Shown here in pieces: positions 42,237-50,586 of a DNA stretch of 64,000 nucleotides. The stretch covers positions 3,224,001 through 3,288,000 of the forward strand of contig NC_008009.1 in the NCBI RefSeq assembly GCF_000014005.1. The letters are read 5' to 3'. The translations under genes and the position numbers were made by a program. Each line of letters starts with the position of its first letter. Within the stretch, counting starts at the first letter, position 1. The notes beneath the pieces are model-generated. The model worked only from the letters and a program-made list of their open reading frames with translations. It searched no databases and was not told the DNA's origin. Origin of the DNA: Candidatus Koribacter versatilis Ellin345 (GTDB taxonomy: Bacteria; Acidobacteriota; Terriglobia; Terriglobales; Acidobacteriaceae).

Positions 42237-43484
42237 TTACTCCGCTCTCAGCGCGTCAACGGGTGCCATGAGCGCTGCCTTCCGTGCCGGATACAATCCG
42301 GCGATCACACCCGCCAACGCCAGCGTTCCGATTGCAACGGCAGCCGACATCGGCACTACGCGCGGCGTATCGAAGCCGTCTGGCGCCGGCAACTGCGCCA
42401 GCAACGCGCAGAAGCCAATCGCTCCGATCAGGCCGAGTCCGCCGCTAAATAAGGTTAAGAACGTGCCTTCGAGGAAGAACTGTGCCAGTACGCTGCGGTT
42501 GGTTGCGCCGAGCGCCTTGCGCAATCCGATTTCGCGGGTGCGTTCGGTCACTGCCACAAGCATGATGTTGATAATCCCGATCGCGCCCAGCGCCAGGGTT
42601 ACGATCCCCACTCCGCCAAGGAAGACATTCATCGCGTCGAAGATCTTCCCGACCATCTCAGCCGACTTGGCGCTATCCCAGGCTTCGAAGGCATCGTCAT
42701 TTGCGGCATCGAAACCGTGGTTGCGTGCCACAATCGACTTGGCTTCCTTCATCGCGACCGCGTGATCGTCGTGCGTAATGGGCCGGAAGTTGATGAAGCT
42801 CACTGCGTTGTCTTCCTGCGACTGCTTCAGCGGGAAGTAGGTGTGCATCGCGGAGAACGGAATGAAGACGCGATTGTTGGTCGAGTTCTCGTCGCCCTTG
42901 CCCACGCGTTGCACCACGCCAATCACTTCAAAGCTGCGGCCGTTGAGCAGGATCTGGTGTCCGAGCGGATTCTGTTTGTCGGGAAAGAGGTTCTTCACCA
43001 TCTCGTCGCCGATAACCGCCACGTCGCGACGCTGGGTTTCATCAAGATCGTTCAGCCAGCGACCCTTCGACAGCGGCAGGTAGCGAATGTCGTTGAACAC
43101 CGGCAGAATTCCGACGACTTGCCCGTTCGAGTTGCCGAACTCGCTGACTTCACGGATATCTTCGCGCTGCAGCACCGGAGAAGCCGAGCGCACATGCGGC
43201 AACTGCGCAATGTCCTTCGCGTCCTGGATGGTCAGCTTGTAGGGATGCCCGGAGCTCATGTTCCCTGCCACCGCAGGCGCGCGTCCGGGGAAAACAAATT
43301 CGATGTCTTCGCCGAAGCTCTTCATCTCGCGCCGATTGCCGGAGCGGAACCCCTCGCCGAGCCCTACGAGCAACAGTAGGGAGCCGACGCCCCAAGCGAT
43401 GCCGAACATGGTGAGAAACGAGCGCAATTTGTGCGCCCAGAGAATGCGGAAGGTCTGTCCAATGATATCGAGGGCAAGGCGCAT
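42237..43484 (-). CDS. MacB/FtsX-type ABC transporter permease (first of two)
   Basis: A 415-residue paralogue of the downstream permease with the same layout: helix 1 (SFLTMFGIAWGVGSLLLLVG), periplasmic region with FPGRAPAV and DVAVIGDEMVKNLFPD, C-terminal helices and VTERTREIGLRKALGATNRS, ending APVDALRAE. The start ATG at 43484 is preceded by CAGGAGACG. Two unlike permeases in tandem usually form a heterodimeric exporter. The gene heads the pair, so the ATPase is elsewhere or the pair uses a shared one. Confidence 0.88.
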   Translation of the reverse strand: MRLALDIIGQTFRILWAHKLRSFLTMFGIAWGVGSLLLLVGLGEGFRSGNRREMKSFGEDIEFVFPGRAPAVAGNMSSGHPYKLTIQDAKDIAQLPHVRSASPVLQREDIREVSEFGNSNGQVVGILPVFNDIRYLPLSKGRWLNDLDETQRRDVAVIGDEMVKNLFPDKQNPLGHQILLNGRSFEVIGVVQRVGKGDENSTNNRVFIPFSAMHTYFPLKQSQEDNAVSFINFRPITHDDHAVAMKEAKSIVARNHGFDAANDDAFEAWDSAKSAEMVGKIFDAMNVFLGGVGIVTLALGAIGIINIMLVAVTERTREIGLRKALGATNRSVLAQFFLEGTFLTLFSGGLGLIGAIGFCALLAQLPAPDGFDTPRVVPMSAAVAIGTLALAGVIAGLYPARKAALMAPVDALRAE

Positions 43485-43673
43485 ACACTCGTCTCCTGAT
43501 GGGGAGATACGCGCCTGCCCGCGCAGAAGTTCCTATATAGACAGAACTTAGCGGCCCAAACCGGGCAATCGGGATGAACTGCAACCGGCAGGGATGAACT
43601 CTCGAAATCATTCTTTTTGCAGGGACGGAACTCGGGCAGTGCCTTGCACGTATCATCCCTGCAGGAGGGGTCA

Positions 43674-44171
43674 ATGTTCTGCGACAAGTGTGGGGCAACG
43701 GTACCCCAGAACCAACGTTTTTGCGGCAATTGTGGGCGGGCGTTTTACACCATGGTTCCCGTGACGTACGTGCAACAGAGCCGCGTGCAACAGCATGTGC
43801 GCATGCTCGGCATTCTCTGGACCGCGTACTCTGCGCTGGTCGCGCTCGGCAGTTTGGCGTGTTTCATCGTGGCTGCGGTTATGACCAACATCATTCGTTT
43901 CGGCAATGGCGGACCGCCAGCGTTTATCCCGCCACTACTGCACATCATCGGGACCGTGATTCTGATCCTCTCGATGTTCGGCTTCCTTGCCGGATGGGGA
44001 CTGATCAACCGGGAACCCTGGGCACGCATGTTGACGATCGTGCTCTCGTTCTTCGCGATGTTCAAAGTTCCGTTCGGAACCGCGCTCGGCATCTATGGAC
44101 TGTGGGTGTTGCTGCCTGAGGCTTCGGAACGCGAGTACGAACTGACGGCGAAGAAGACGAGCGCCGCTTAG
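43674..44171 (+). CDS. Zinc-ribbon membrane protein
   Basis: A 165-residue protein starting at ATG 43674 behind GCAGGAGGGG. The N-terminus is a zinc ribbon, FCDKCGATVPQNQRFCGNCG, giving four Cys ligands. Three transmembrane helices follow (SALVALGSLACFIVAAVM, IIGTVILILSMFGFLAGW, TIVLSFFAMFKVPFGTALG). Such proteins are common, mostly of unknown role. Head-to-head with the permease gene on the other strand, so the roughly 190 bases between them hold divergent promoters. The longer frame from 43617 is not supported by a ribosome-binding site. Confidence 0.75.
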   Translation: MFCDKCGATVPQNQRFCGNCGRAFYTMVPVTYVQQSRVQQHVRMLGILWTAYSALVALGSLACFIVAAVMTNIIRFGNGGPPAFIPPLLHIIGTVILILSMFGFLAGWGLINREPWARMLTIVLSFFAMFKVPFGTALGIYGLWVLLPEASEREYELTAKKTSAA

Positions 44172-44209
44172 CGAACGTAAGCGACCGTGTACTTCAAGGA
44201 GAGAACCGC

Positions 44210-44746
44210 ATGAAACGCCTGCTTGCGTTCCTGTTGTTCAGCATGTTCAGCGCTGCCACGCTGCTGGCGCAGAAACCAAACTTCATCGAAGGCGTCGGGC
44301 AAGGTTACGACGGCGAATGGACGCATGTTTCTCGACAGTTGATCGCGCTGGCCGAAGCGATTCCCGCTGACAAATACGCGTGGCGACCGGCGCCGGGTGT
44401 GCGATCCACCGGCGAAGTGATCATGCATATTGCCGGAGCGAACTTCTATTTTCTCTCGCTCATGGGACAGAAATTGCCCCCCGATTTTCAGTCGGTAGAT
44501 GAAGAAAAGGTCGCGCCCGAGAAAGCGAAGGTTGTAGATTGGCTAAAACGATCGTTGGACGCAGCGGGTAACGCTCGTGCGCATGTAACCGCGGCCGATT
44601 TAAAGAAGACAGCAAAGTTCCTCGACCACACTGTTACCCACGACGACATTTACCTTCGCATGGTCATCCACAATAACGAACACATGGGACAGTTGGTCGC
44701 ATACGCACGCATGAATGGAGTCGTTCCACCCTGGTCCGAGAAGTAA
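44210..44746 (+). CDS. DinB-family protein with signal peptide
   Basis: A 178-residue exported four-helix protein of the DinB/YfiT superfamily. The signal peptide is LLAFLLFSMFSAATLLAQ. Metal-ligand-like His residues occur in STGEVIMHIAGANFYFLSLMG and HTVTHDDIYLRMVIHNNEHMG, the HxxxH-type positions of DinB metal sites. The start follows AAGGAGAG. DinB proteins are diverse metal-dependent thiol transferases or orphan proteins; the periplasmic location here is unusual for that family but common in acidobacteria. It converges on the dehydrogenase-like gene, 6 bases between stops. Confidence 0.78.
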   Translation: MKRLLAFLLFSMFSAATLLAQKPNFIEGVGQGYDGEWTHVSRQLIALAEAIPADKYAWRPAPGVRSTGEVIMHIAGANFYFLSLMGQKLPPDFQSVDEEKVAPEKAKVVDWLKRSLDAAGNARAHVTAADLKKTAKFLDHTVTHDDIYLRMVIHNNEHMGQLVAYARMNGVVPPWSEK

Positions 44747-44752
44747 TCGGGA

Positions 44753-45589
44753 TCAGCGGGAGACAGCCAAGGCTCGTTTGTTCGCTTTGACGTACTGCTC
44801 CAGCAGAGGAGCGGGGCGGTACGTCTCGCCGAGCGTTTTGTGAAGGTATTCCATCATCCGCAGACGTCGCTCGAGGCCATACTGTTCGGCCTCCGCAATT
44901 GGACCCATCGGCAATCCCAGTCCCTGTTGTAACGCGCGATCAATCTCTTCGGCCGACGCCAGTCCTTCCCCGAGCATTTTGAACGCCTCATTACTGATCA
45001 GCGCCTGCATGCGCGCGGTGATCGCTCCCGGCGTTTCGCGCAATAGGATCGGTTCGCGCTTCATTCTCTGCGCTACCGCGACTGCAGCCGTGGCCGTCTC
45101 GTCGCTGGTTTCCAGACCTCGAACGATTTCCAGAGCAACCGACGTTTGTGGCGGCTTTGGGAACCACATCGCAATGCACTTCGGCGCACGATAGATCACC
45201 GAAGCCAGTTCGGTGATGCTCTGTATCTGGGTATGCGAAACGATCATCGTCTCCGGACGGCAAACTTTGTCGAGCAGGACGAAGATCTCCAGCTTCGACT
45301 CGAGTTCGTCCGGCACCGCTTCGATCACCATGTCGGCGTCGCGCGCTGCGTCTTCGAGATTGGACGCGTACTCAATGCGCGCCAGTGCTGCATCCGCTTC
45401 GCGTTGTTCTACGCTGCCGGTGGAGACGGCGCGGCCGAGCTCGGCGCGGATGGCGTCTTCGGCTTTGCGAAGTGCGTTGGGAAGAATGTCTTCAAGGATG
45501 GTGCGAAAGCCGCCAACTGCGGCGGCCTGCGCGATGCTGCGTCCCATGGTGCCCGCGCCGATCACGGCGATGATGCGGACCTCACTCAA
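44753..45589 (-). CDS. 3-Hydroxyacyl-CoA dehydrogenase homologue lacking the catalytic His and Asn
   Basis: A 278-residue protein with the NAD-binding IIAVIGAGTMGRSIAQA motif and the C-terminal GLPMGPIAE region of the family. The canonical active-site Ser (SHTQ, Ser118) and Glu154 remain, but the Gly-x-His-Phe-Phe-Asn-Pro motif reads AMWFPKP, with Trp142 in the His place, and the TPGFIVNR motif reads TPGAITAR with Ala in the Asn place. The Rossmann half is intact. It is probably not a standard beta-oxidation dehydrogenase. The start is TTG 45589 overlapping the stop of the upstream small gene; an upstream-extended frame is antisense-like. DinB lies convergent. Confidence 0.78.
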   Translation of the reverse strand: MSEVRIIAVIGAGTMGRSIAQAAAVGGFRTILEDILPNALRKAEDAIRAELGRAVSTGSVEQREADAALARIEYASNLEDAARDADMVIEAVPDELESKLEIFVLLDKVCRPETMIVSHTQIQSITELASVIYRAPKCIAMWFPKPPQTSVALEIVRGLETSDETATAAVAVAQRMKREPILLRETPGAITARMQALISNEAFKMLGEGLASAEEIDRALQQGLGLPMGPIAEAEQYGLERRLRMMEYLHKTLGETYRPAPLLEQYVKANKRALAVSR

Positions 45590-45779
45590 TGGTCTTGTTG
45601 CTCCGCAGGTCCTGGACGACCTTCGGGTAATTGGGTTCGACCTTCTCCATGTAATCAGCGATGCGCTGCTTCTCTTCAGTCGTGAGGAAGCTGTAGTTCG
45701 CGACAACGCGGCGGAGAGTTGCCGAAATGTCGTCAACGTAGTTCATCATGCGAATGACTTCACCGCTTACGACGGCCAT
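45582..45779 (-). CDS. Small hypothetical protein upstream of the dehydrogenase-like gene
   Basis: A 65-residue protein with AAGGAG six bases before ATG 45779. It is predicted almost wholly helical: MAVVSGEVIRMMNYVDDISA, then TLRRVVANYSFLTTEEKQ and RIADYMEKVEPNYPKVVQDL. No family recognised. Its stop overlaps the probable TTG start of the dehydrogenase homologue by 8 bases, implying coupled expression and perhaps a shared function or complex. Confidence 0.65.
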   Translation of the reverse strand: MAVVSGEVIRMMNYVDDISATLRRVVANYSFLTTEEKQRIADYMEKVEPNYPKVVQDLRSNKTIE

Positions 45780-45934
45780 GCGTGCTCCTTGGGATATTCA
45801 ATTGATAACTGCAACAACCTATTTTCAATGCCGCGCCAAGATTAGTAAAGCGGAGCTGTGGACATCCCGAGGCAGCCACGGCGGAAAAGGTTGCATCCAA
45901 TTTTTTGCCCCGTCTGCAAAGGCAATCGAGATTG

Positions 45935-48900
45935 ATGCGAAGCAGCCCCACGATTTTTGCCGAACAGAAGAGTGCCTTGGCCGAATGTATGGAGCGGATT
46001 GCCGCTGGTAAGCGGCAGCTGCGTCCAACTTCGACCTACCGCCTCCAATTTCATTCCAATTTCAGGTTCACAGACGCCGAGCAGCTCATCGGCTATCTGC
46101 ACGAACTCGGCATCTCGCATTGTTATGCCTCGCCGATCTTAAAGGCCCGCGCCGGAAGTACACACGGCTACGACATCACCGATCACAACTCGCTCAACCC
46201 GGAGATCGGGACGGAAGAGGAGTTTCACCAGCTCTCAACGAAGCTGAAAGAGCACGGGATCGGATTCATCCTCGACGTGGTGCCCAACCACATGGGTGTA
46301 GGCACCGGCGAGAACCGCTGGTGGCAGGATGTTCTCGAAAACGGCCGCGCCAGCGAGTTCGCCGACTACTTCGATATTGACTGGAACCCGCTCAAGCCGG
46401 AGCTCCGCAACAAGCTGCTGCTCCCGATCCTCGGCAACTACTACGGCGATGAACTGGAGGCCGCCCGGATTAAGTTGTCGCTGCACGACGGCCTCATCGT
46501 CTTCCTTTACTACGAACGAGTCCTGCCCGTGGATCCTCAGACGATTCCCATGATCTACGGCGCGCTCGGAGACCTCCGCCAGCGCCAGGGCCATCGCATG
46601 CCCGAGCTGATCGCGGTTCTCGAAGAGCTGCGCGGATATCCGCCGAACTGGACCGAAGATCACGACCTTGTCCTCACCCGCCAGCGCGGACTGCCAAATG
46701 TCGTAGAGCGACTCTCGGAACTGATTGCCGGCAGCGAGTCCGTCCGACAGGCCACTGAGGATGCCATGGCGATCCTCAACGGCGAGGTTGGCGACACCCG
46801 CAGCTTCGACGGTCTCCATCGTCTGCTGGAAGCCCAGGCCTACCGCCTGGCGTTTTGGCGTGTGAGTGGCGAGGAGATCAATTATCGCCGCTTCTTCGAC
46901 ATCAACGACCTCGTCGCCATCCGCATGGAAAACCCGCGCGTTTTCGCCGACACCCATCGCCTGATTCGCAAGCTGCTCGCAAACGGCGACGTCACCGGCC
47001 TGCGCCTCGACCATCCTGACGGCCTGTTTAATCCGCTGCAATATTTCGTGCGCGCGCAAATGCTCTACACCGCGAGCCAATGCAACGGCGCCACTCCGGA
47101 AGGCGAGCTCGCGGAAAACGGCATCGAGCGCGAAATCCAGAGCGCCTTCGGACAGCGCGACTGGGGCGGTCCGAGCGCACCGCTCTATTTATTGGTCGAG
47201 AAAATTCTCGAACCCGGCGAGCACCTTCCCGTCGAATGGCCGGTGGACGGCACCGTTGGCTACGACTTCGCCAATCTCGTCAACGGCGTATTGATTGATC
47301 CCGCAGGCGAGAAGCCGCTCACCCAGCTCTACCATCGCGTGCTGGAGCGCACGGTCGACATCGACGACCTGATCTACGACAGCAAGAAGCTGATCATGGA
47401 CACCGCGTTGGCGAGCGAGATCAACGTGCTCACCCACATGCTCGACGACATCTCCGGCCGCGATCGCCGCGCCCGCGATTACACCCGCAATGTGCTCTCC
47501 GACGCCATCCGCGAAACCATCGCCTGCTTCCCTGTCTATCGAACCTACATAGATGAGCGCGGCAACATGAACGCGCGCGATCGTGAACAGATTGACAAAG
47601 CCATTGTCACCGCGAAACGCCGCAACGAAGGCATGGCTGCCGGCGTCTTCGATTTTTTGCGCGACATCCTTCTGCTCGAAGGCAACGACGGCGGAGAGCG
47701 TATCCACGGCTATCGCAAAATGCTCTATTTCACGCTGAAGTTCCAGCAACTTACCGGCCCGGTGATGGCCAAGGGCCTGGAAGACACCACGTTCTACGTG
47801 TACAACCGATTTATATCGTTAAACGAGGTAGGCGGCTCGCCCGAAACTTTCGGAACTTCCCTGCTGCAATTCCATCGCGCCAATGCTGCTCGCGCGGGCA
47901 CTTGGGCGGCGTCCATGCTCTCGACTTCCACGCACGACACCAAGCGTAGCGAAGATGTCCGTGCGCGCTTGAACGTGCTCTCAGAGATGCCGCGCGAGTG
48001 GTCCACCCACGTGATGCGCTTCCGTCGCGTCAACAAGCCGAAGAAGCTGCAACTCAGCGATGGCCGTGTTCCACCCGATGCCAACGAAGAATACTTGCTC
48101 TATCAAACGCTGCTTGGCGCGTGGCCGCTCGAAGGTATCGGCGACCCGGATTGCCGCGAGAGTTTCGTTCATCGCATCCAGGAATACATGACCAAGGCGA
48201 TCCACGAAGCCAAGGTCAACCTGAGTTGGGTAAACCAGAATCCGGATTACACCGAAGCTCTTCAGGAATTTGTCGCGAGCATTCTCGAGCCCGGCAGTGT
48301 GCGGCGTCCGAACCAGTTCCTCAGTTACATGGACCAGCTGCTCCCGCAAGTTCAGTTCTTCGGCGCCATCAACTCGCTCTCACAAACGCTGATCAAGCTG
48401 ACCGCGCCGGGAGTTCCCGACATTTATCAGGGTCAGGAAATGTGGGACTTCAGCCTCGTGGATCCGGACAATCGCCGCCCGGTTGACTTTGAAGCACGCA
48501 AACGCGCGGTAAGTGATCTAAACCATTTCGCGGACGCAGAATCTGAACTCTGCCGTACTCTTCTCGAAAACTGGCGCGACGGCCACATTAAACTCTGGAC
48601 CGTGATGCAATCGTTGCGTCTGCGCCAGCAGGAGCGCGAACTGTTCATGGAAGGCAGCTACACGCCGCTCTCCGCAAGCTATCTGCACGAGAAGCACGTC
48701 ATCGCTTATGCGCGCACTCTCAACGGACGGCACGCGATCGCCGTGGCTCCGCGACTGAGCTGTACGTTGATGAAGGGTATCGTGCAGCCGCCAATCGGGC
48801 GCGCCTGGGACCGCGGCTATCTCGAAATTCCGCCGGAGATCACCGGCACATTCCGCAATGTCTTCACCGGTGAAACGGTGAGCATCGGCCGCGAACAGCG

Positions 48901-48958
48901 CTTGTTATGCAGCGAAATCTTCCGGTCGTTCCCCGTTGCCCTGCTGGTTTCCGCCTGA
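45935..48958 (+). CDS. treY: Malto-oligosyltrehalose synthase (GH13)
   Basis: A large GH13 enzyme that converts the reducing-end alpha-1,4 link of maltodextrins to alpha,alpha-1,1, the first step of the TreY-TreZ trehalose route. Conserved regions: STYRLQFHSNFRFTDA, FILDVVPNHMGV, GLRLDHPDGLFNP (nucleophile Asp), YLLVEKILEPGEHLP (acid/base Glu), STHDTKRSEDVRAR and GVPDIYQGQE. Length is about 1007 residues from ATG 45935, which is longer than the usual 700-900 and hence has extra sequence between catalytic regions. A TTG at 45905 and ATG at 45989 are alternative starts; no clear ribosome-binding site decides. No treZ lies in the window. The 3' end overlaps malQ. Confidence 0.9.
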   Translation: MRSSPTIFAEQKSALAECMERIAAGKRQLRPTSTYRLQFHSNFRFTDAEQLIGYLHELGISHCYASPILKARAGSTHGYDITDHNSLNPEIGTEEEFHQLSTKLKEHGIGFILDVVPNHMGVGTGENRWWQDVLENGRASEFADYFDIDWNPLKPELRNKLLLPILGNYYGDELEAARIKLSLHDGLIVFLYYERVLPVDPQTIPMIYGALGDLRQRQGHRMPELIAVLEELRGYPPNWTEDHDLVLTRQRGLPNVVERLSELIAGSESVRQATEDAMAILNGEVGDTRSFDGLHRLLEAQAYRLAFWRVSGEEINYRRFFDINDLVAIRMENPRVFADTHRLIRKLLANGDVTGLRLDHPDGLFNPLQYFVRAQMLYTASQCNGATPEGELAENGIEREIQSAFGQRDWGGPSAPLYLLVEKILEPGEHLPVEWPVDGTVGYDFANLVNGVLIDPAGEKPLTQLYHRVLERTVDIDDLIYDSKKLIMDTALASEINVLTHMLDDISGRDRRARDYTRNVLSDAIRETIACFPVYRTYIDERGNMNARDREQIDKAIVTAKRRNEGMAAGVFDFLRDILLLEGNDGGERIHGYRKMLYFTLKFQQLTGPVMAKGLEDTTFYVYNRFISLNEVGGSPETFGTSLLQFHRANAARAGTWAASMLSTSTHDTKRSEDVRARLNVLSEMPREWSTHVMRFRRVNKPKKLQLSDGRVPPDANEEYLLYQTLLGAWPLEGIGDPDCRESFVHRIQEYMTKAIHEAKVNLSWVNQNPDYTEALQEFVASILEPGSVRRPNQFLSYMDQLLPQVQFFGAINSLSQTLIKLTAPGVPDIYQGQEMWDFSLVDPDNRRPVDFEARKRAVSDLNHFADAESELCRTLLENWRDGHIKLWTVMQSLRLRQQERELFMEGSYTPLSASYLHEKHVIAYARTLNGRHAIAVAPRLSCTLMKGIVQPPIGRAWDRGYLEIPPEITGTFRNVFTGETVSIGREQRLLCSEIFRSFPVALLVSA

Positions 48959-50458
48959 TAACAACAACTCGTCGCGATCCGTCGTCTCCGCTAGTTCTGA
49001 CAGCGTTTTCGCTGCATCTTGCGTAAGCAGCCCGCGCTTGTAGCGCCAGCCCCAGTTGCCGTCGGAAAGGCTCGGCGTATTCATGCGCGCGGAACTGTCA
49101 AGGCCGAAGACGTCCTGCAGCGGCACCACGCTCAGCGTTGCCAGCGATGTCTGCGCCGCGCGAATGAACGCCCAATGCACGTTCTGGTCGTTCGCGCCAA
49201 AGGCTGCGGCGGCGTCGCGCTTTTCATGCGGCTGGGCGTCACCTTGCCACCAACCCATCGTGGTGTCGTTGTCGTGGGTGCCGGTATAGACCACGGTGTT
49301 TGTGTCGTAGCGGTGCGGCAAGTACATGTGCGCGCCGCGATCGCCAAACGCAAACTGCAGCACGCGCATACCGGGAATCTTCAGCCGCTCGCGCAATTGA
49401 TGCACTTCCGGAGTGATCATTCCCAGGTCTTCGGCAATGAATGGCAACTCGCCGAGTTCGCGGTTGATCACGTGGAAAAACTCGTCAGCGGGACCTTTCG
49501 CCCAGCTACCGTGGATCGCCGTCGGTTCGTCCGCCGGAATCTCCCAATACGATTCAAAGCCGCGGAAGTGATCGATGCGCAGGATGTCGCACCAGGTGTG
49601 CGCCCAGCGCATGCGGCTCACCCACCAGTCGTAGCCGCGCTCGCGCAGGCGGTTCCAGTCATATAGCGGATTCCCCCATCGCTGGCCGGTATCGCTGAAT
49701 GCATCCGGTGGCACTCCGGCAACGACTTCGGGTTCCACGTCGCGCAGACGGAAGATGTCGCGGTGCGTCCAGACGTCAGCGCTGTCGTAGCTGACGAATA
49801 TCGCCACGTCGCCCACAATCCGGATTCGCCGCTGATGACAATAGTTTCGCAGCGCGCCCCACTGCTCGAAGAACGCAAACTGCAGGAACTTTGCGACCTC
49901 CAACTCGTGCGCCAGTTCGCTGCGCGTCTTGGCAATTGCCTCCGGCTGGCAATGCGAAATCTCGGTCGGCCACGTATTCCAGCTCGCTCCCTGGTAACGT
50001 TCGCGCAGAGCGTCGAAGAGCACGAAATCGTCGAGCCACCAGGTGTTGTCGCGGCAAAAGCGATTGAACCGCTCGCGCGAATTTCCGTAAGCGTTCTTCA
50101 AAAAGCTCTCCGCCGCCTGTCGCAACAGCGGGAGTTTGACCTTCAATACGTTCTCAAAATTAACGCGGCTCCCATCGCTTTCCGGCAAGCTCTTCAGCGC
50201 AGCGTTGTCGAGCATTCCGCGCTCCGCCAGCCGCTCGAGGCTGATGAGCACAATGTTTCCCGCAAATGCCGACGTCGATGAATACGGCGAGTTCCCGATC
50301 CCCGGAGGCCCGAGCGGCAGGATCTGCCACAGCGTTTGCTTGCCCTCCGCCAGCCAATTTACGAATTCATAAGCAGCGGGGCCGAAATCGCCAATGCCGC
50401 CACGCGACGGCAAGGAAGATGGATGGAGAAGAATGCCGGAAGCTCGCTTCGTGAACAT
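48905..50458 (-). CDS. malQ: 4-Alpha-glucanotransferase (amylomaltase, GH77)
   Basis: A 517-residue GH77 enzyme that disproportionates maltodextrins. Signature segments are GILLHPSSLPSRGGIGDFGP, WQILPLGPPGIGNSPYSS, DILRIDHFRGFESYWEIP (nucleophile Asp), FIAEDLGMITPEV (acid/base Glu) and YTGTHDNDTTMGW. ATG 50458 aligns with the family start; an upstream in-frame ATG at 50521 adds a non-conserved leader. The C-terminus ends in a short Gly/Gln-rich tail. It shares 54 bases with the 3' end of treY on the opposite strand. MalQ supplies the longer maltodextrins TreY uses. Confidence 0.93.
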   Translation of the reverse strand: MFTKRASGILLHPSSLPSRGGIGDFGPAAYEFVNWLAEGKQTLWQILPLGPPGIGNSPYSSTSAFAGNIVLISLERLAERGMLDNAALKSLPESDGSRVNFENVLKVKLPLLRQAAESFLKNAYGNSRERFNRFCRDNTWWLDDFVLFDALRERYQGASWNTWPTEISHCQPEAIAKTRSELAHELEVAKFLQFAFFEQWGALRNYCHQRRIRIVGDVAIFVSYDSADVWTHRDIFRLRDVEPEVVAGVPPDAFSDTGQRWGNPLYDWNRLRERGYDWWVSRMRWAHTWCDILRIDHFRGFESYWEIPADEPTAIHGSWAKGPADEFFHVINRELGELPFIAEDLGMITPEVHQLRERLKIPGMRVLQFAFGDRGAHMYLPHRYDTNTVVYTGTHDNDTTMGWWQGDAQPHEKRDAAAAFGANDQNVHWAFIRAAQTSLATLSVVPLQDVFGLDSSARMNTPSLSDGNWGWRYKRGLLTQDAAKTLSELAETTDRDELLLSGGNQQGNGERPEDFAA

Positions 50459-50540
50459 GTACAAACCTTGGATGCTGGGTTTTGCAAGACGCAGGCCGAC
50501 TGCACGAATTACAAACGGCAAATTTTCATTCTAAACAAAA

Positions 50541-50565
50541 TCGCGGCCGGCATTGCCGACCGCGA
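50541..50565 (-). terminator. Intrinsic terminator of the PpiD-like gene
   Basis: Minus-strand hairpin TCGCGGTCGGCA / TGCCGGCCGCGA (12-bp arms with one mismatch) beginning 22 bases after the stop at 50587 and followed by TTTTGTTT. It also lies in front of malQ. Confidence 0.8.
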
Positions 50566-50586
50566 CCGTAAAGCATTGTGGAGTGA

